A stretch of 64,000 bases of DNA. Source: Punctularia strigosozonata HHB-11173 SS5. Taxonomy: Eukaryota; Basidiomycota; Agaricomycetes; Corticiales; Punctulariaceae. Made by a program: the position numbers and the translations under genes. The stretch is from contig NW_006767434.1 in assembly GCF_000264995.1 (NCBI RefSeq), forward strand, positions 2,320,004-2,384,003, in the 5' to 3' direction. The notes below the pieces were generated by a model that ran no database searches, was not told the origin of the DNA, and saw only the letters and a list, made by a program, of their open reading frames with translations. Positions 1 to 12,435 of the stretch are shown here, in pieces; position 1 is the stretch's first letter, and each line of letters starts with the position of its first letter.

Positions 1-137
1 CGTGACCACCGCATGGGTTCCTCTCGTTCGAGTGGGCGAGGGTAGATAAGTAGCGTCATTTGGATAATCTCTGTCGCCCTCAACTTGCCCACTCACGACC
101 CCCACTTGCGGACTCGACCCGACTGTGGCACAGTGAT

Positions 138-946
138 ATGCCTGACCCTATCATATTTTATGATATCCACAACACGGCGGCTACCGCGGAGGCACGCGCC
201 TGGTCCCCGAACACGTGGAAGACGAGGTAAGACCTGTATCCCAATGATATGAAGCGGGTTCATCCTTAACGTTGAGGATCCGTAGGTACTCCCTAGGCTT
301 CAAGGGTCTACCCTTCAAGACCGTATGGGTAGAGTATCCTGACATCGCCGCGCTCTACAAGCGCCTCGGAGCGACGGCAACGTCTACGAATCCCGACGGC
401 TCACCATACTACACCCTCCCAATCATCCAAGACCCCTCCACGGGCGCGGTGGTCTCCGATTCGTGGAAGATCGCCGAGTACCTCGACGCCACCTACCCGG
501 GCACGCCGCGACTGCTCCCCGCGGGCACGGCGACACTGCAGTCCGCGTTTCAGGCCGCGATCTGGTCCGCGGCGACTCAGCATCTGGCAGATCTGATGCA
601 GGGCCCGACGAGCCGGCTGCTGACGCCGCGCAGCGAGGATTTCTTCCGGAACACGCGCGACGTCGAGGGCAGGTCTACGCGGCGCGACGAGCGCTGGGAG
701 GCGGCGGAGGCGGGGTTCAAGCGCATCGCGGCGTGGTTCGACAAGAACGGCGAGGGAAGCCGGTGGGTGATGGGCGACACCGTCACGTTTGCGGACTTTG
801 CGCTCGCGAGCTGGATCATTTGGGTGAGGCAGGTGGACGGACACGGGGATTGGCAGAAGGTCAAGGCGTGGGATGGTGGACGTTGGGTCCGCTATGTGGA
901 TGGGCTCAGCAAATATGCCGTCTTTGACCAAGGGCAACTGTACTGA
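138..946 (+). CDS. Etherase-like (GTE-type) glutathione S-transferase, copy 1
   Basis: Two exons, 138-226 and 286-946, joined by a 59 bp GT-AG intron; about 249 aa. The N-terminal thioredoxin-like half begins MPDPIIFYDI and continues with GLPFKTVWVEYPDI, followed by PYYTLPIIQDPSTG and the SWKIAEYLD segment expected near the glutathione site. The C-terminal helical half ends in a tryptophan-rich region with GDTVTFADFA. This pattern fits fungal etherase-related (GTE) GSTs, which conjugate or cleave aromatic ethers with glutathione in the cytosol; the substrate is inferred only. A close paralogue lies at 16066-16900: both have a first exon of exactly 89 nt and an intron at the same codon, so they are duplicates. 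The start was chosen because it gives the family N-terminus. Confidence 0.9.
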
Positions 947-1246
947 AACATCGCGGTGTATAAACCCGAGTAGCATTGCATTAATGAATCACATGGATGA
1001 TGGAAATTGGGATGACGGAGATATCGAGACAGCTCAACTATCGCAGGGAAAGGCTCCAACCCACTTATCGAACAGTTGTAGCATTGAACCGTCAAGGGCA
1101 AGAGAGAAAGAAGAAACGGTGCGCCTGGAAAGCCGCGAAACACGGGTCGTGGTAAGAGCCCAAGCTGCAGCCGGCGCTTGGCGTCATCATCACAGCTCGG
1201 ACGAGCGCGCCTACACCATGCCTCTAGTGGCTCTTCCTCATACGCC

Positions 1247-2283
1247 ATGTCCATGCTCGCCAAGTTCCGTCAAGGCGCCCACAAGGCGCACCTACAAGCC
1301 AGCGCCTTCGTGAAGGATGCCGGCACCAAAGTCTCCTCCGAAACTCGGGATTTCGTCCAGGGATTCAGCTTGCCCGGCGAGGCGGAGAAGGCAGCCAAGA
1401 TCCTCGCCAGTTTTTTGGGTACGTCCGTACGGTGTTAGCATGACATCCTGTTCGTGATGGACGTTGCCGTAAACACACTCGTACAGCCGACCCTGATCAC
1501 CCCGAATCCGCCCTGAACGCGATACCGAAAGCCGTACTCCAACGAGCGCGCGGTGAGCACAACCACCCCGCATACCCCTCGTACTCCAAGTGGTCCTGAC
1601 GACAACCCTCAAACCCCCAGGCCTCGCCGTCTTCCAAGTGATCAAAGCCGGCTTCGTCTTCTCCGGCAAGGCCGGCTCCGGGCTCGTCATCGCCCGCCTG
1701 CCCGACGGCTCCTGGTCCGCGCCCTCCTGCATCGCGACCGGGGGCGTCGGCTGGGGCCTCCAGATCGGCGCGGACATCACCGACTTCGTGATCGTCCTCA
1801 ACTCGGAGGACGCCGTCCGCGCGTTTTCGATGGGCGGCAACGTCACCATCGGCGGGAACATCAGCGCCGCCGCGGGGCCCATCGGTACCGGCGGCAGCGT
1901 CCAGGCGTCCCTCGCGCATCCCGCGCCCATGTTCTCCTATTCCAAGTCCAAAGGTGTGCTTGCTAGTTTTTCGACATCATTTCTTCGCCGTGCTCATTGA
2001 CGACGCTGCAGGTCTCTTCGCCGGCGTCTCCCTCGAAGGCACCGCCCTCATCGAGCGCAAAGACGCCAACCGCGACTTCTACGGCTCACCCGTTCCCGCG
2101 CGTGACATCCTCGGCGGACGCGTCCCTCCTCCCGAAGTCGCCTCGCGGCTGTACGAGGTCATCGAGGCCGCCGAGGGCCTCGACGAGACCGGCCTCCCCG
2201 AGGAGGCCTACGTCCCCACCGCGACCGGCGAACACGTTCCCGTCGAGAACACGGTATTCGATGCGGACCACATCCACATCTAG
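1247..2283 (+). CDS. YSC84/SYLF-domain lipid-binding protein
   Basis: Four exons, 1247-1418, 1487-1552, 1621-1953 and 2012-2283, all in phase. The product starts MSMLAKFRQGAHKAH and carries the SYLF core: IPKAVLQRARG, then GLAVFQVIKAGFVFSGKAGS, the DGSWSAPSCIATGG stretch, TDFVIVLNSEDAVRAF, GGNISAAAGPIG and SKGLFAGVSLEG. In fungi YSC84-type proteins bind phosphoinositides and bundle actin at endocytic sites. No SH3 domain is visible downstream, so this is the short SYLF-only form. Intron lengths are 68, 68 and 58 bp. The gene is tandem to the GST and convergent with the GH16 gene. The family call is firm; the endocytic role is inferred from yeast. Confidence 0.9.
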
Positions 2284-2654
2284 ACACCCAGACGTGTGTC
2301 ATGCGGAAACGACGAGCGGCTATCTTACGATATATACCATTACGCATGTACGATCCTCCCCCTCTGGCAAACGTTACTCTGTACAACAGGTGGTTGCGCG
2401 AAGACGATGCAAGTCCATGGAATTCTAGATTTCTATAATGCAACGGATTATGTGCGAATGGAGTAAGTACATGCAATTGAGTGAGTGATCGTGTCCATGA
2501 ACAAGGTGAGTGCCGACAAAATGGAATGGACGGCGAGGTATATAATAAGAGCGATGCGTGAATAGATGAACGGTAATGACAGACAAGATGCATCCAAAAG
2601 TATGTAAATGCCGATGACAGCGTCCAAGAGTCCGATCGGCGTGTTGCGATGAGA

Positions 2655-4991
2655 TCAGGAACAGCCGTCCACGAGGCTGTTCTTGGGTATGGTCTGTCCG
2701 AAATCGTCCACCCATGTCGTCAAATTTGGGTTCGAATACGCTTCGATATATCTGTGGATGCTCCGTCAGCGATCGTCCCCATTCTTACGGTCGACCGCGA
2801 TCTTACTGGTTGATATATGCGGCCGTCGGGAAATCGCTCGGGTCGCAACCGATGTTGATGCTGTCCTCCCGCTGGTACACCCTGATGTAGTCGATCTTCA
2901 ACGTCGTCGGGAAGGTGAGGTCGTCGAGGTCGATAGAACCGAAGTTGTACGACATGCCGAGGTTGGCGATGAGGTACATGGGCTCTTGCGGGATCGGTCG
3001 CGCGGAGATCTCGACAGCGGAGTCGGCAGCCATGCCGCTGGCAAGGAGCGTCCACGCGACCTTGTCGTCCGCGACCCAGGTAATGTATGCGTCGTCAAAG
3101 CCTACGATCGGAGGGTCAGCACGGTGTATATAGGGGTTTGACAATAAAAAGCGCGACGTACCAGGTTGGTAGTCGAACGCGTATACGGAGAAGCAGTCGT
3201 TGACAAGCTCGTAACAAAGCTGGTTCGTCTGCGTCACACCACTCGTCGCCTGCTGGTACACACCACCCTTGTAGCTGTTGAGTGCGGTAATGGTTTCGTT
3301 CGCGATCGAGAAGTTATCCGTGGTGTTGAACCAATTGTATCCTTGGTTATACGGCTGACAGAACATTCAATCGACTCGTCACTGTAGCTCATCTTGAAGA
3401 CTACTCACCGCCCACTGACAAGACTGCGACACCTGACCGGTCTCGTCCGATACCTGAGCCTCGAACACGTCGATCTCGGGTGCGCTCCTTCCTACATAGG
3501 TCCCGTCGCTATGCTTCGGGCCGGGGTGGCTCTCGCCAGAGCAAGTGCACCGCGACAGGCGTTGTCCAGGCTGGTACGAGAGCACGCCATCGTAGCCGGA
3601 ATCGCCGCCCGTCAGCGCCGCAGCGGGCTGGCCGTTGATCGTCTGATTCGGCGCGGTGCCGACGTCGCAGGCGTCGTACGTATATGGCCACATGCCGTCG
3701 AGCGTCGCGCCGTAGCCTGCGCGACCGAGGTTGCCCATCGCCCACACGGCGGGCCAAAGACCGACGATGTTGTTCGCGCCGGGTAAGCTGACGGCGGCCT
3801 CGAATATGCCGCCCGTGAAGCAAAACTTGTTCCAGGTCGCCAACATGCCGCCCTGGTAGTTAAGGCCATGCGTCTCCTTCTCCGACAACCTGCGGCGCGA
3901 TGAATCCAACTGGATAGAGAAGTTGTGTGTGATGTGTAGTACGCACGTAATCTGCAGACTACCGTCCTTGGTCATAATCGCGGCGGGATCATACCACTCC
4001 AGGTTGTTGGTCGACCAGTAGTGGAGATCGACCGCTTCCCAGTATGGATCGTCTCCGGGGTAGAACGTCCGACCGTTCATGTTGAACTCGTCGCTGAACA
4101 CGAGCTGGTAGGTTACGGACGAATCGTGGTATCCGGTGCGGGTATATGCGCTCGTGGGCGTGTCTTGATCGATGAGACCCCAGTTGCCGGGCATGCTGGG
4201 TACCTGAATGACGTATTGTATGAGCGATGGTGTTCGAAAGATGCCAGATTGCTCAACGGACCTGACCGCTGGCATTGGTTCCGCCAAGGTTGAAGCCTCC
4301 GTTGGTACTCTGAGTAGAACTCGTAAAATAACTGATAACGGGATATCCAGCACTGCGTGCGAGAGCTTTAGCTTACGCGCTGCGGGTGAATGCGCGGGGA
4401 AGCGGGGTACTCACAACAAAGTGACGATGGAGAGGATCAATAACAATAAACATCCCAAATTTGAGAGGCCTCGAGCAGTGAAGACCGAACCGCCCTGGTC
4501 GTTCATCTTGTCGCGGTTGGGATCGGGGTTGTGCAAGTAATCGTCGGGCTCTGGCGAGGAGAGGTATAAGGCGGCTCCCCATCGTGCGGGGTCGGCGGAG
4601 AGGGAAAACTGAGCGGAAACGAGTGAGATGAAAGGCAGAGAGTAACGATCGAAGATCGCCGACCTTTTCGGAGATGGAGTTGGTGAGAGAGGCGGTCTTT
4701 GCGGACGAATACGGCGAGTCGTCGCTCTAAGATGCGGCTGTGAGTTCCGAGCTGGCGGTGTGGGTGGGTGCAACATACTAGAAAGCTCGAACGGGCGCTC
4801 AGGCTAGCTGCAGGTCCTCTAAAAGGCAGGCTGCTGAGCGATATCGGTACACCCGCCTGGTGCAAAGACGGAGACTGGTCTCCGCTAGAGGATCCGCTCG
4901 GTGTCTCGGCTTCGCGCGACCCGAGCAAGGATGTATAGGACGTCGTCTGCGGAGAGCTGCCTGACGCGTAGGGCGGTCGCGGACCATCCAT
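2655..4991 (-). CDS. KRE6/SKN1-type GH16 glucan-synthesis protein
   Basis: Nine exons read on the minus strand: 4779-4991, 4664-4726, 4415-4608, 4262-4352, 3947-4203, 3409-3889, 3162-3354, 2807-3101 and 2655-2751; 627 aa with consistent phases. Order of parts: Ser/Thr/Pro-rich cytosolic tail (MDGPRPPYASGSSPQ), the block SLSADPARW / DDYLHNPDP, a single membrane helix around LGCLLLLILSIVTLFAGYP, then a lumenal GH16 fold with the conserved catalytic E-x-D-x-x-E signature (PEIDVFEAQ) and aromatic segments such as THGLNYQGGM. The protein ends IPKNSLVDGCS. KRE6/SKN1 proteins are type II membrane proteins of the secretory path needed for beta-1,6-glucan in the cell wall. Several of its introns are multiples of three and open, so simple frame reading over-extends the protein. 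Confidence 0.92.
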
Positions 4992-7521
4992 ACTGTGATC
5001 ACGATGGACGCCGAACGACTAGAAGGCGCACTCTAGCCCGGCGAGGAGATTGGGGAACGGCGGCTGCAGCGGGCGGACAGGACAGGACGGAAAGGACAGG
5101 CGGGCGACAGACGACGAGCACAGGCAAAGCGAGGAGAGGAGGAAACGGCGGGCAGGGCGGATTTGGGGTCGGGCGGAGGACGGCGATGGGAGGGTATACG
5201 GTTCAGACGGGGCCAGTCCAGACGCCGCCGCCCGGACGCCCTCCAGAGCCAGCCAAAGCCAACTGTGCCGTCGATATATTTGGGACGTCTGTTGCCAAAT
5301 GCAGGCAAGTTGCGGTGCCCGTCTCCATTCATTTCGGTGGCCGCAGCACGCCCAAGGCGTCCGCGGCGCTCTCAGCCGCCATCTCGGTGGCCGATCGCCC
5401 TGCGCAACGGGCGCGCCTTCGGTGGATATGCAAAAAAGAAGTGCCCGGCGTCATTCGAGGGCGCGTACAGTCGTCGGGACCCGCCGAGCACATGGCCGGC
5501 CGGCTCGGCCACCCCTTTGTGGCAGTCCGTGCACCAGTCTGACAGCGCTCGTCAGAATACGCTCCATGCGCGCTCCGACAAGCACGAGATGAAAGCATCT
5601 AGCAGTCGCCGCACCGCGCTCGTCGTTATCGCTGCCCAGCCGATCCAAGACCCGCAGCGCTGTCGTAAACTTGGCACAATACAGCGTGCTACCGACCTAG
5701 AATGCAGTAGGATTCCTGTTGTCGACGCTCCGTTTGTAGGACGACGATTGAACTACATACTCTCATCAACTTGTCGGGCTTTAAGTTGACGCAAACAGGC
5801 TGCACAGAGAATGTCAAAGTCAACAATTGACCTGCCTTGAAACGGGCTTCCTCTGACGTAAACGACGTCTATACCCGCACCCTCAAGTCAATGCGTCTAC
5901 AAACGCTGCAGTACGAGTCAGGCTTTACACGTATGACCAGCGAATGTCCAGAGGAGGGAGCGCGATTTACACTAGTGATGTAGCCTCCCTCCGACACCAT
6001 CTCTGTTGCACATATTGTCATTCCGACGACACACGTGAAGCTAATAGCACCATCAGCGGCTTTAAAACGAGGTACGCACACAAATCGGGGGCTCGTTCGC
6101 AGTTGATGGCATCGGCAGTACACATGACAGCATATGTGTAATACTGAGCAGTAGTACTCGGATTGAGTCCGCGTTTAGCGAGACATCATTTGCGGAAGCT
6201 AGCAACCTCCATCAACCGAAGTGCACTCCCGCGGGATGAGACGTAGTATTGGATTCTTCGTAGGATCGTCCCCAAACAGATGAAATAAGCAACTCTCGTT
6301 GACCGTCGATGATCATCGGCTTACCAGATTAACATGCCATGAGACGTATGTAGTACCATCCCGGTGGTCGAACTTTGAAGCCACCGGGTAACATTTGACG
6401 ACACCGTTCACTGCAGTCGGGCAGGTTCGAGCCAGGAGTATACATATAGCCAGTCTTGTCGCGATGTCGATATCCGAACACAAGGAGGACAACAGGCAAG
6501 CGCCTAGGCGACTCTACTTTAGGTATATGGATACCGCTGTGTGTCTGAGGGGAAGGTGTTTCAGCAGATAGCGCCAAGTTGTCTGTCAGGCATCCCGGAT
6601 TCCAGGTGTCACTAAAGGCAATGGGCAGTCAGGTTGGAGGTTGGATCCCAGGTCTCAGCCATAACAGAAGATCTCCTGCCGAGCGGATGCTGTCGGCCGA
6701 GATATAAGCCACAATGAGTATGAGCCTTGCAATAGGTGTCTTGAGGCCACAAGGTCTGAAGCTTGAAAGATCCGAAGACATCCAGACGGCGGTGTTGGAC
6801 GGATTGCATGTTTAGCCTTCGGAGGAGCAGTCAATATCGGCAAATACCGGATGACCACCAGGCCTGAGGCAAGAGGACAGCCTCGCCTATCCTTCTCTCC
6901 GATGAACGTGGTCTGGTGCGGCTCTATGAAGCTCGAAATACGCCTTCATGCCTGAAGGCGGTGTGTACACGGGCGAACAAGCCCTTGCATCGACCTCCAG
7001 AGCCCTACCATGTGGATGTGGATTGCCTGACTTCCGTTCTTTCTGGGTTGTTCCAACTTTGCCTCCGGTGCATAACGCATCGGACGCTGGTGGATAAACG
7101 GACGGCTGACATCCGGATGACATACGGTACAGTAAACAGACCCTCGGATCTGCCCTTGAGAGATGCGGTGGCTCCTCGACTAGTCCGCGCGCATGATCCC
7201 CCGCTGAGCATCACTGGCTCCGGAAGTGCGTAACGTTATGTTTTGATCTCCCAGCCAACTCCCAGCACGGCCATTCTCCCCATGGTCTGCGAGGGTGGGA
7301 TCTCGCGTGCTCCCGTGCCGACTTCGGTTGGGCACTCCCGTCTGCTTCGGAAGCACACCAGTTATGCCGAACTCAATCATCTGGCCGCGTCGCGGCGTGT
7401 CTTCGCCTTCGCCTCCCCCTATAAAGATGGCCATCCGCTGGCCTCGCTCCACCATCGCAACTTCTCAAATTTGCGTTTCTTCCCCCGAGTCCACACTACT
7501 CAAGCAAACCCGACGACCATC
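4992..7521. other. Gene-poor interval, no supported gene
   Basis: About 2.5 kb between the divergent starts of the GH16 gene and the secreted-protein gene. Open frames here are short, lack family features and do not join across plausible splice sites. The first 700 bp are GC-rich and probably hold the GH16 promoter; 5.8-7.2 kb is less GC-rich and featureless. I see no terminal repeats, transposase motif or RNA gene. Confidence 0.5.
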
Positions 7522-8142
7522 ATGATCGCCTTCATGACCACCCTTCTCCTCCCCCTCCTCTCCCTCGTGAACTTCGCAGCGAGCACACCCGTCCTCACTG
7601 AGAGGTACTACCCTCAGGGCACCATCACCTCCCCCGCGAACGGCACCGCGATCGCACCTGGAGCCCCGTTCGACTTCAAGTACAACGCTCGTGGTGACTA
7701 CTGCTTGTCGAGTTACAACTTTACTGTCTGGCTCGCCACCGAGCCCCCGACTGGCGGCATCGGGCCAGACACGAGCTTCATGACCGGCCACTACTTCGGT
7801 CGCTTCTCGCAGGAGAGTTACCCAAGTGAGTGTCGTGATTCGAAGAACATCACAGAGGCGCTGAACTACGTCTTCACCAGCTAACCCGTGGCCCGTTAAC
7901 CCGCCTCCGGCACAACTCGTCATGCCCAACTTCTCCATCAGCCCAGGAGGATTCGGCACTGGCAAGACCGCCAGCGACGTCCCCATGTACCTTGCCGTCG
8001 TCGAGGAATATCTCGAATGTGGAGTAAGTGTCCCCCTATCTGTCAACGAGGCAGGTGCCTGACGCAGTCCTAGGCCACACTCGGGGTCAGCATGGGCGTC
8101 ACATGGAACAACGTCGTTTACAACGCGACCATTTCGTCCTGA
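7522..8142 (+). CDS. Small secreted protein of unknown function
   Basis: Three exons, 7522-7825, 7881-8023 and 8074-8142; 171 aa. The N-terminus MIAFMTTLLLPLLSLVNFAA is a clear signal peptide. The mature part opens with a repeated-type motif TITSPANGTAIAPGAPFDF, like a beta-sandwich edge, and contains NFTVWLATEP and VPMYLAVVEEYLE; it ends in a Thr/Ser/Asn-rich stretch (NNVVYNATISS). Two cysteines (DYCLSS, EYLECG) could pair. It resembles a class of uncharacterised secreted proteins seen in Agaricomycetes; I do not know a function. TATA-like CCCTATAAAG lies about 100 bp upstream (near 7417). The phases close exactly, so the model is likely right even though the role is unknown. Confidence 0.75.
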
Positions 8143-8764
8143 AAAACTCGCCATCGCAGCACGCGATGGAGTGTCATAGATGGATGCTGTCCGATCATCG
8201 TTACTTCTTACGGACAAAGTCCTCCGGCTACGGACCAGTTCATAGACAATCGGATTATGGACATCACACGCACATCTAACAATACGAACGATGCATTGAT
8301 CGAGTGGACTAGCTTGCACGTTGTTGTTGTGCTTGTTGGGCTTCCTTAGTATAGTCTGTTTAATGTAGCTGTGTTTGGTGTGAACGATACGCAGCAGCCC
8401 TTCGTTTTCCTGTCTCAGATCTCGTCTATCTTTGACTTGCGGATTGTTACGTTATATACGAGTTCTTTGCCGAACACATCCGGTACACTGTATCTTGTAA
8501 TGATGTCGAACTGGTATATATACTCGCCAAGTGAAGGACGTACAAGCTCCCTGGAACTACGCTGGCGATTCCCAGCTTAGCTTTGACAGATTCAAGGATC
8601 AGATCTCGGCCGTCTCTGTTCAAGCCTCAGGCACGGGGGACCCTGAACCTCGAATGTAGCGCTCAACGGCCACTGCGACGCGGCGAGGGTTTCACCCCAA
8701 GATATTCATCACCTAACAGTACAGTGTGTTACATTGCGACAGTTACAGAGCTCATTCATGATGC
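8143..8764. other. Convergent intergenic space
   Basis: Space between the 3' ends of the secreted-protein and hemerythrin-like genes. Somewhat T-rich; probably two 3' UTRs. Nothing else recognised. Confidence 0.4.
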
Positions 8765-9671
8765 TCAAATCTCGGGGTGCTTGTACTTGAGGTCCACGAA
8801 CTCGCGGCTCGTCAACGTCTCGACAACTTTGTCATGCAAGGTTGCTTGCAACGCCGCCGCCTTTTGCGCGATGCCACCCGTTTGTGGCGCCATCGGGTGC
8901 GGGCGCGGAGGTGCTTTCGCGCGCGCCTTAAGGAACTCGCGTGCATACGCCTAACGTCCAGAAAACCCGTCAACTCCTCGCCTCAAACGCCCCTCAACAA
9001 GCAACTCACGTCGATCTCTTCGGAACTGAGCTTGGCGAGGAGCGCAGGCCACTCGTCACGCTCCTCCTCTTCAGCGTGCGTGTTGAACGCGACGAATGCG
9101 CGTTCGAGCACCTGGTCATAGTTATCCGACGTGATGGGCGTCGTGTCCGCGCTATAGACGAGCTTCTTCACCGAAGCGTGCTCCTCGCGATTGTGCTTCG
9201 CGACGTCGGCCATGCCGTGCTTGCCCATCTCGTTATAGATGGAGATCTCCTCGGCATCACTGTGGATCGCCATCTCCCTGATCATGGTGTTGGCGATGGC
9301 CGCCTTCTCGTCTTGTGCGGTGGCAGCTTTGAATCTAAGGACCAGATCAGAATGTCACTAAGTCCAAGAGGAGATGGCAAAGCTTACCGTTGCATCAAGT
9401 CCCGCACATTATCGTGGTCGAGCTTGATCTCGTCGGCGAAGTTGAGTAGGGAGGGCATGCTGGAACTAGTAAAGCTGTTGCGCTTGTTCTCTACAACGTC
9501 TGTGGGGACGCCCTTGATCTCGAACGTGCTGCGTGTCGGTGCGGAGTGACTAAAGCGTGCGCGCTGATTCGCGTAGACGAGCGTAGCTCGGTGGGGGTTA
9601 TATACCGCTCGCCCCTCGGCTGCGAAGCGCGATCCAGCAGCTTTCGTGACGTAGCGTAAAGACGAGATCAT
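8765..9671 (-). CDS. Hemerythrin HHE cation-binding domain protein
   Basis: Three exons on the minus strand: 9388-9671, 9010-9334 and 8765-8950; 264 aa. The first 45 residues (MISSLRYVTKAAGSRF...) are basic, Ser/Ala-rich and amphipathic, suggesting a mitochondrial presequence. The HHE helices follow: IKLDHDNVRDLMQRF carries the first His, then IREMAIHSDAEEISIYNEM, KHNREEHASVKKL and FNTHAEEEERDEWPAL, supplying His and acidic iron ligands spaced as in hemerythrin-like domains. The C-terminal tail APPRPHPMAPQTGG is low complexity. Fungal members are thought to bind a di-iron centre and to act in oxygen, NO or iron handling; which of these applies here is not shown by sequence. Confidence 0.9.
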
Positions 9672-10740
9672 GCTGCTTTGGGTTCAGTTCGCGAAATGGA
9701 TGTGCCGCTGCGCCCTATGTGGTTCTGCTAGTGCGAAAAGGATTCGGGAATGGACGAGCATGAGGTGCGAGACTATATAGATTCTTGGCCGGCTCATCTG
9801 AACGCGATCCGGTGAAGGACGGTGACGCAGAGGGAGACGTAGCAGCGCACGCTGTGCGCTATCCTTCCGCAGGAGCGGGGTATGGGTGGCTCCGGGTCGC
9901 CAGGTTCGCGATACACGAAGCGAAACGGCACCCTCGTCATTGGCTGAAACCAGGGACCGTCGTAATGAGGTGCAGATGATTGGATGCGCTACATAGATCC
10001 TGTTCGCCTTCGGCCTCGAAAGTCGATGTCACGATGCTAGGAAGGAGGCAAAGTACTGGTCCGACTGGTGTCGAGCTGTGGCACGTGCAGCACAGTGTTC
10101 AAACTTGGAAGTTACCGAGCTTGATCTCTCGTGTGCATTTCTCTCGATTTGATTGGCTGAAAGCTACTTCATTACTCTTCAGTACCGGTCCCCAATGCAG
10201 CATCGTCAAGCGAGGTCAGCTTTCAGTAAGTATGTATAAGTAGATCTACATAGACTAGAGCAATGCTTGGCCTCTTGACAGGGATCTCCCGTATTCGGTG
10301 CTCTGGCACCGATGACGCATTTACTGTCTATATCAGGTATCCTACGTGCCAAATCGGTCAGGAGGCGCGAGCTTGAGGAGAAGTCAGCCGGCGAGTCGAG
10401 CTCGAAGCCGCGCGCAGTTGTTCTGTGTAATTACAAACAGACCATACCTCCATCCATTGATAGGCTTATCGAAGTACTATGTAATGACTATCTGCATTGT
10501 GTATTGTCCGATCGTGACACGAAGTCTGTTCTAGTTCGCTCCCGCAGCACGCAATGAGTCCAGGCATTGGATATCGCGGCTAAAATGCGCGCGCTCTGTT
10601 CATCCGCATCAAAAGTATACAAGCCCAAATGATGCGAAGAAACATCCCAGCCGGTGTTGTTCATCTCACTTCTGCACAAGTTCCACGATTAGACCTTCTG
10701 TACGTACAAATATACCATCATCTAACCCGCATCAACACCA
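9672..10740. other. Intergenic region
   Basis: About 1.07 kb between the start of the hemerythrin-like gene and the 3' end of the K+ channel gene. Short open frames on both strands have no recognisable features. It should contain the hemerythrin-like gene promoter. Confidence 0.4.
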
Positions 10741-12435
10741 TCAGCTCGGCGGTGTGCTCGCGAGTATACCATCCTCTCCTGGTTGTTCGCCGTACCCGTG
10801 TCGGATCCTCGACCCACCGCCGCCGCCAGCTTCAAGAGCGGCGACGAGCCGCTCAAGCATCTCTCCCTGCGCCTCCACTGTCGCGCGCAACTCCGTGATC
10901 TGGTGGCTCAGCTCTGTTTGATTCTGTGCGAGCTTCCTGTTGGACAGATCGGAAACCCGAGAGGGACCGCCGTTCCGCCCTAAACCATCCTGTTCCAGGG
11001 AAGCGGGTGCGAGTTCGGCTGATTGGTCATCCAACTGATTCGATCGCCCATGACTGAGTTCCAAGCACTGACTGCGAGTACGACGGGGGACTTACGCTAG
11101 CAGATGACATTCGGGCCCACACAATGCTGAACTCGCGCCCGAGTACGAAACTCGGGAGAGCGATGAGTAATAGACCGAACACGAGCAGTGGGATCGTGAT
11201 CAACCGCCCAAGAAATGAGCGCGGAATGATCTCCCCATAGCCGACAGTCGTAATCGCTGGGGTGGGGGCGCGGGGCTTAATCGTTGAACGTAGATGGGCG
11301 CACTCGTTAAAGATCACTCACTGACTAGTACGAACCTGTCAAACAGGATCAGTTGCGTAAATTTCGCAACATTGAGCAGATGCTCACCATGCTGCTGCAG
11401 GAATAGACTGGGGTTATCAAAGCAATTGGTCAAAACCATGGTCGGAGCGACCCAGAAGGCTCGTCTCACCGAAAACTGGCTCGGATCGCCATCAGCGTTT
11501 ACAAACGTTTCGAGAACGTTGTCCCAGGTACCTCGTTCGGCGAAGTACCTAGTAGGGTGGTCAGATGAAACACTACAGTGACAGAAAAGGTAACAATGCC
11601 TACAAAAGGGTGCTAAACACCGTCAACATCATGACGACGAAGAAGCTGAGAGCTAACAATGCATGTTGCGACCTGCGAAACGACAGATACATGACCTCGA
11701 TGGTACTAACCAACAGATGTGATTAACATCAGCAGGATTATAGCAAGAAGTGGGACAAACAGGAGGATGGTGTTGTTGTATCTGAACGGCCGAAAAACAC
11801 GAAGAAGCCTGAACGTCCGGAGGATGGAAAATCGAAAGAACACGGACTGGTGACAGGTGAATCTGTGGAGCGACGGAAGAATAGTGAGGGGCTTACAGTA
11901 TCCTGCTGCAATGCAATCTCGATGTAGTAGGGTAATATAGCAAGGAGATCTATGATCCCGAAGAACGCTTCCTTGTACGGACGATCATAAGCACGCCAAT
12001 GCCTCAAGTCCTCGGACACTCACATATGACCCAGCCAAGGAACGAGGTCACAGAGCTACTCCGAGCGATACATCTCGCAATGTATTCCACCGTGAACAAC
12101 GCGACCATGCTCGTCTCGAAACCGAACCATATGCGCCCGGATATGGTGTGGAACGCGGGAACCGTCTCGAATACCGTCACCAAGGAGGACAGTACGATCA
12201 GGAAGGTTATGAAGACATGGACGAAGAATGCCGCGTTCGAGCTCGTCGGACGCTCGAGGAGCATGTACAGGTCCTGTTTCCAGCCCGGCCGTAACTCCGT
12301 GTCCGGCTCATCGTCATGGAAGGAGTGCGGAAACCAGTCGTCATCGGGGTTTGCCGGAGCGGGACTTGTTGTCTCGGTGAGAAACTGTGCAGACACGGAT
12401 GTCCTCAAGGAGTTGAGGGGAATGGGACGAGGCAT
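10741..12435 (-). CDS. Voltage-gated potassium channel (Kv-like)
   Basis: Nine exons on the minus strand: 12024-12435, 11897-11967, 11761-11846, 11604-11705, 11470-11548, 11388-11407, 11322-11335, 11096-11256 and 10741-11034; 412 aa, all phases closing. It has S1-S3 helices (HVFITFLIVLSSLVTVFETV; FFGIIDLLAILPYYIEIAL), a classic S4 voltage sensor with Arg every third residue (RFSILRTFRLLRVFRPFR), S5, a pore helix (SIPAAAWFVLV) and the selectivity filter TITTVGYGE, then S6 (GLLLIALPSFVLGREF). A C-terminal coiled coil (ELSHQITELRATVEAQGEML) could drive tetramer assembly. The pore is spread over three small exons, two of only 20 and 14 nt. Six-helix Kv channels occur in filamentous fungi but are little studied. 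Confidence 0.88.

Noticed and set aside
2803-4353. Stretches in the GH16 gene that read through without a stop (e.g. 57 bp after SLQIT)
   Set aside because: They have GT-AG ends, lengths typical of introns here, and interrupt conserved KRE6/SKN1 sequence.
6410-6440. tRNA-like GGTTCGAGCC box
   Set aside because: No matching acceptor stem, anticodon arm or A box nearby; the short match is chance.
5800-7240. Possible transposon relic in the gene-poor interval
   Set aside because: No terminal repeats, target-site duplication or transposase/reverse-transcriptase motif could be seen by eye.
11035-11095. Alternative acceptors (CTCGCAG, GGAACTCAG) for the last K+ channel intron
   Set aside because: Both put the last exon out of phase; only the acceptor before TTGGATGAC keeps the frame.
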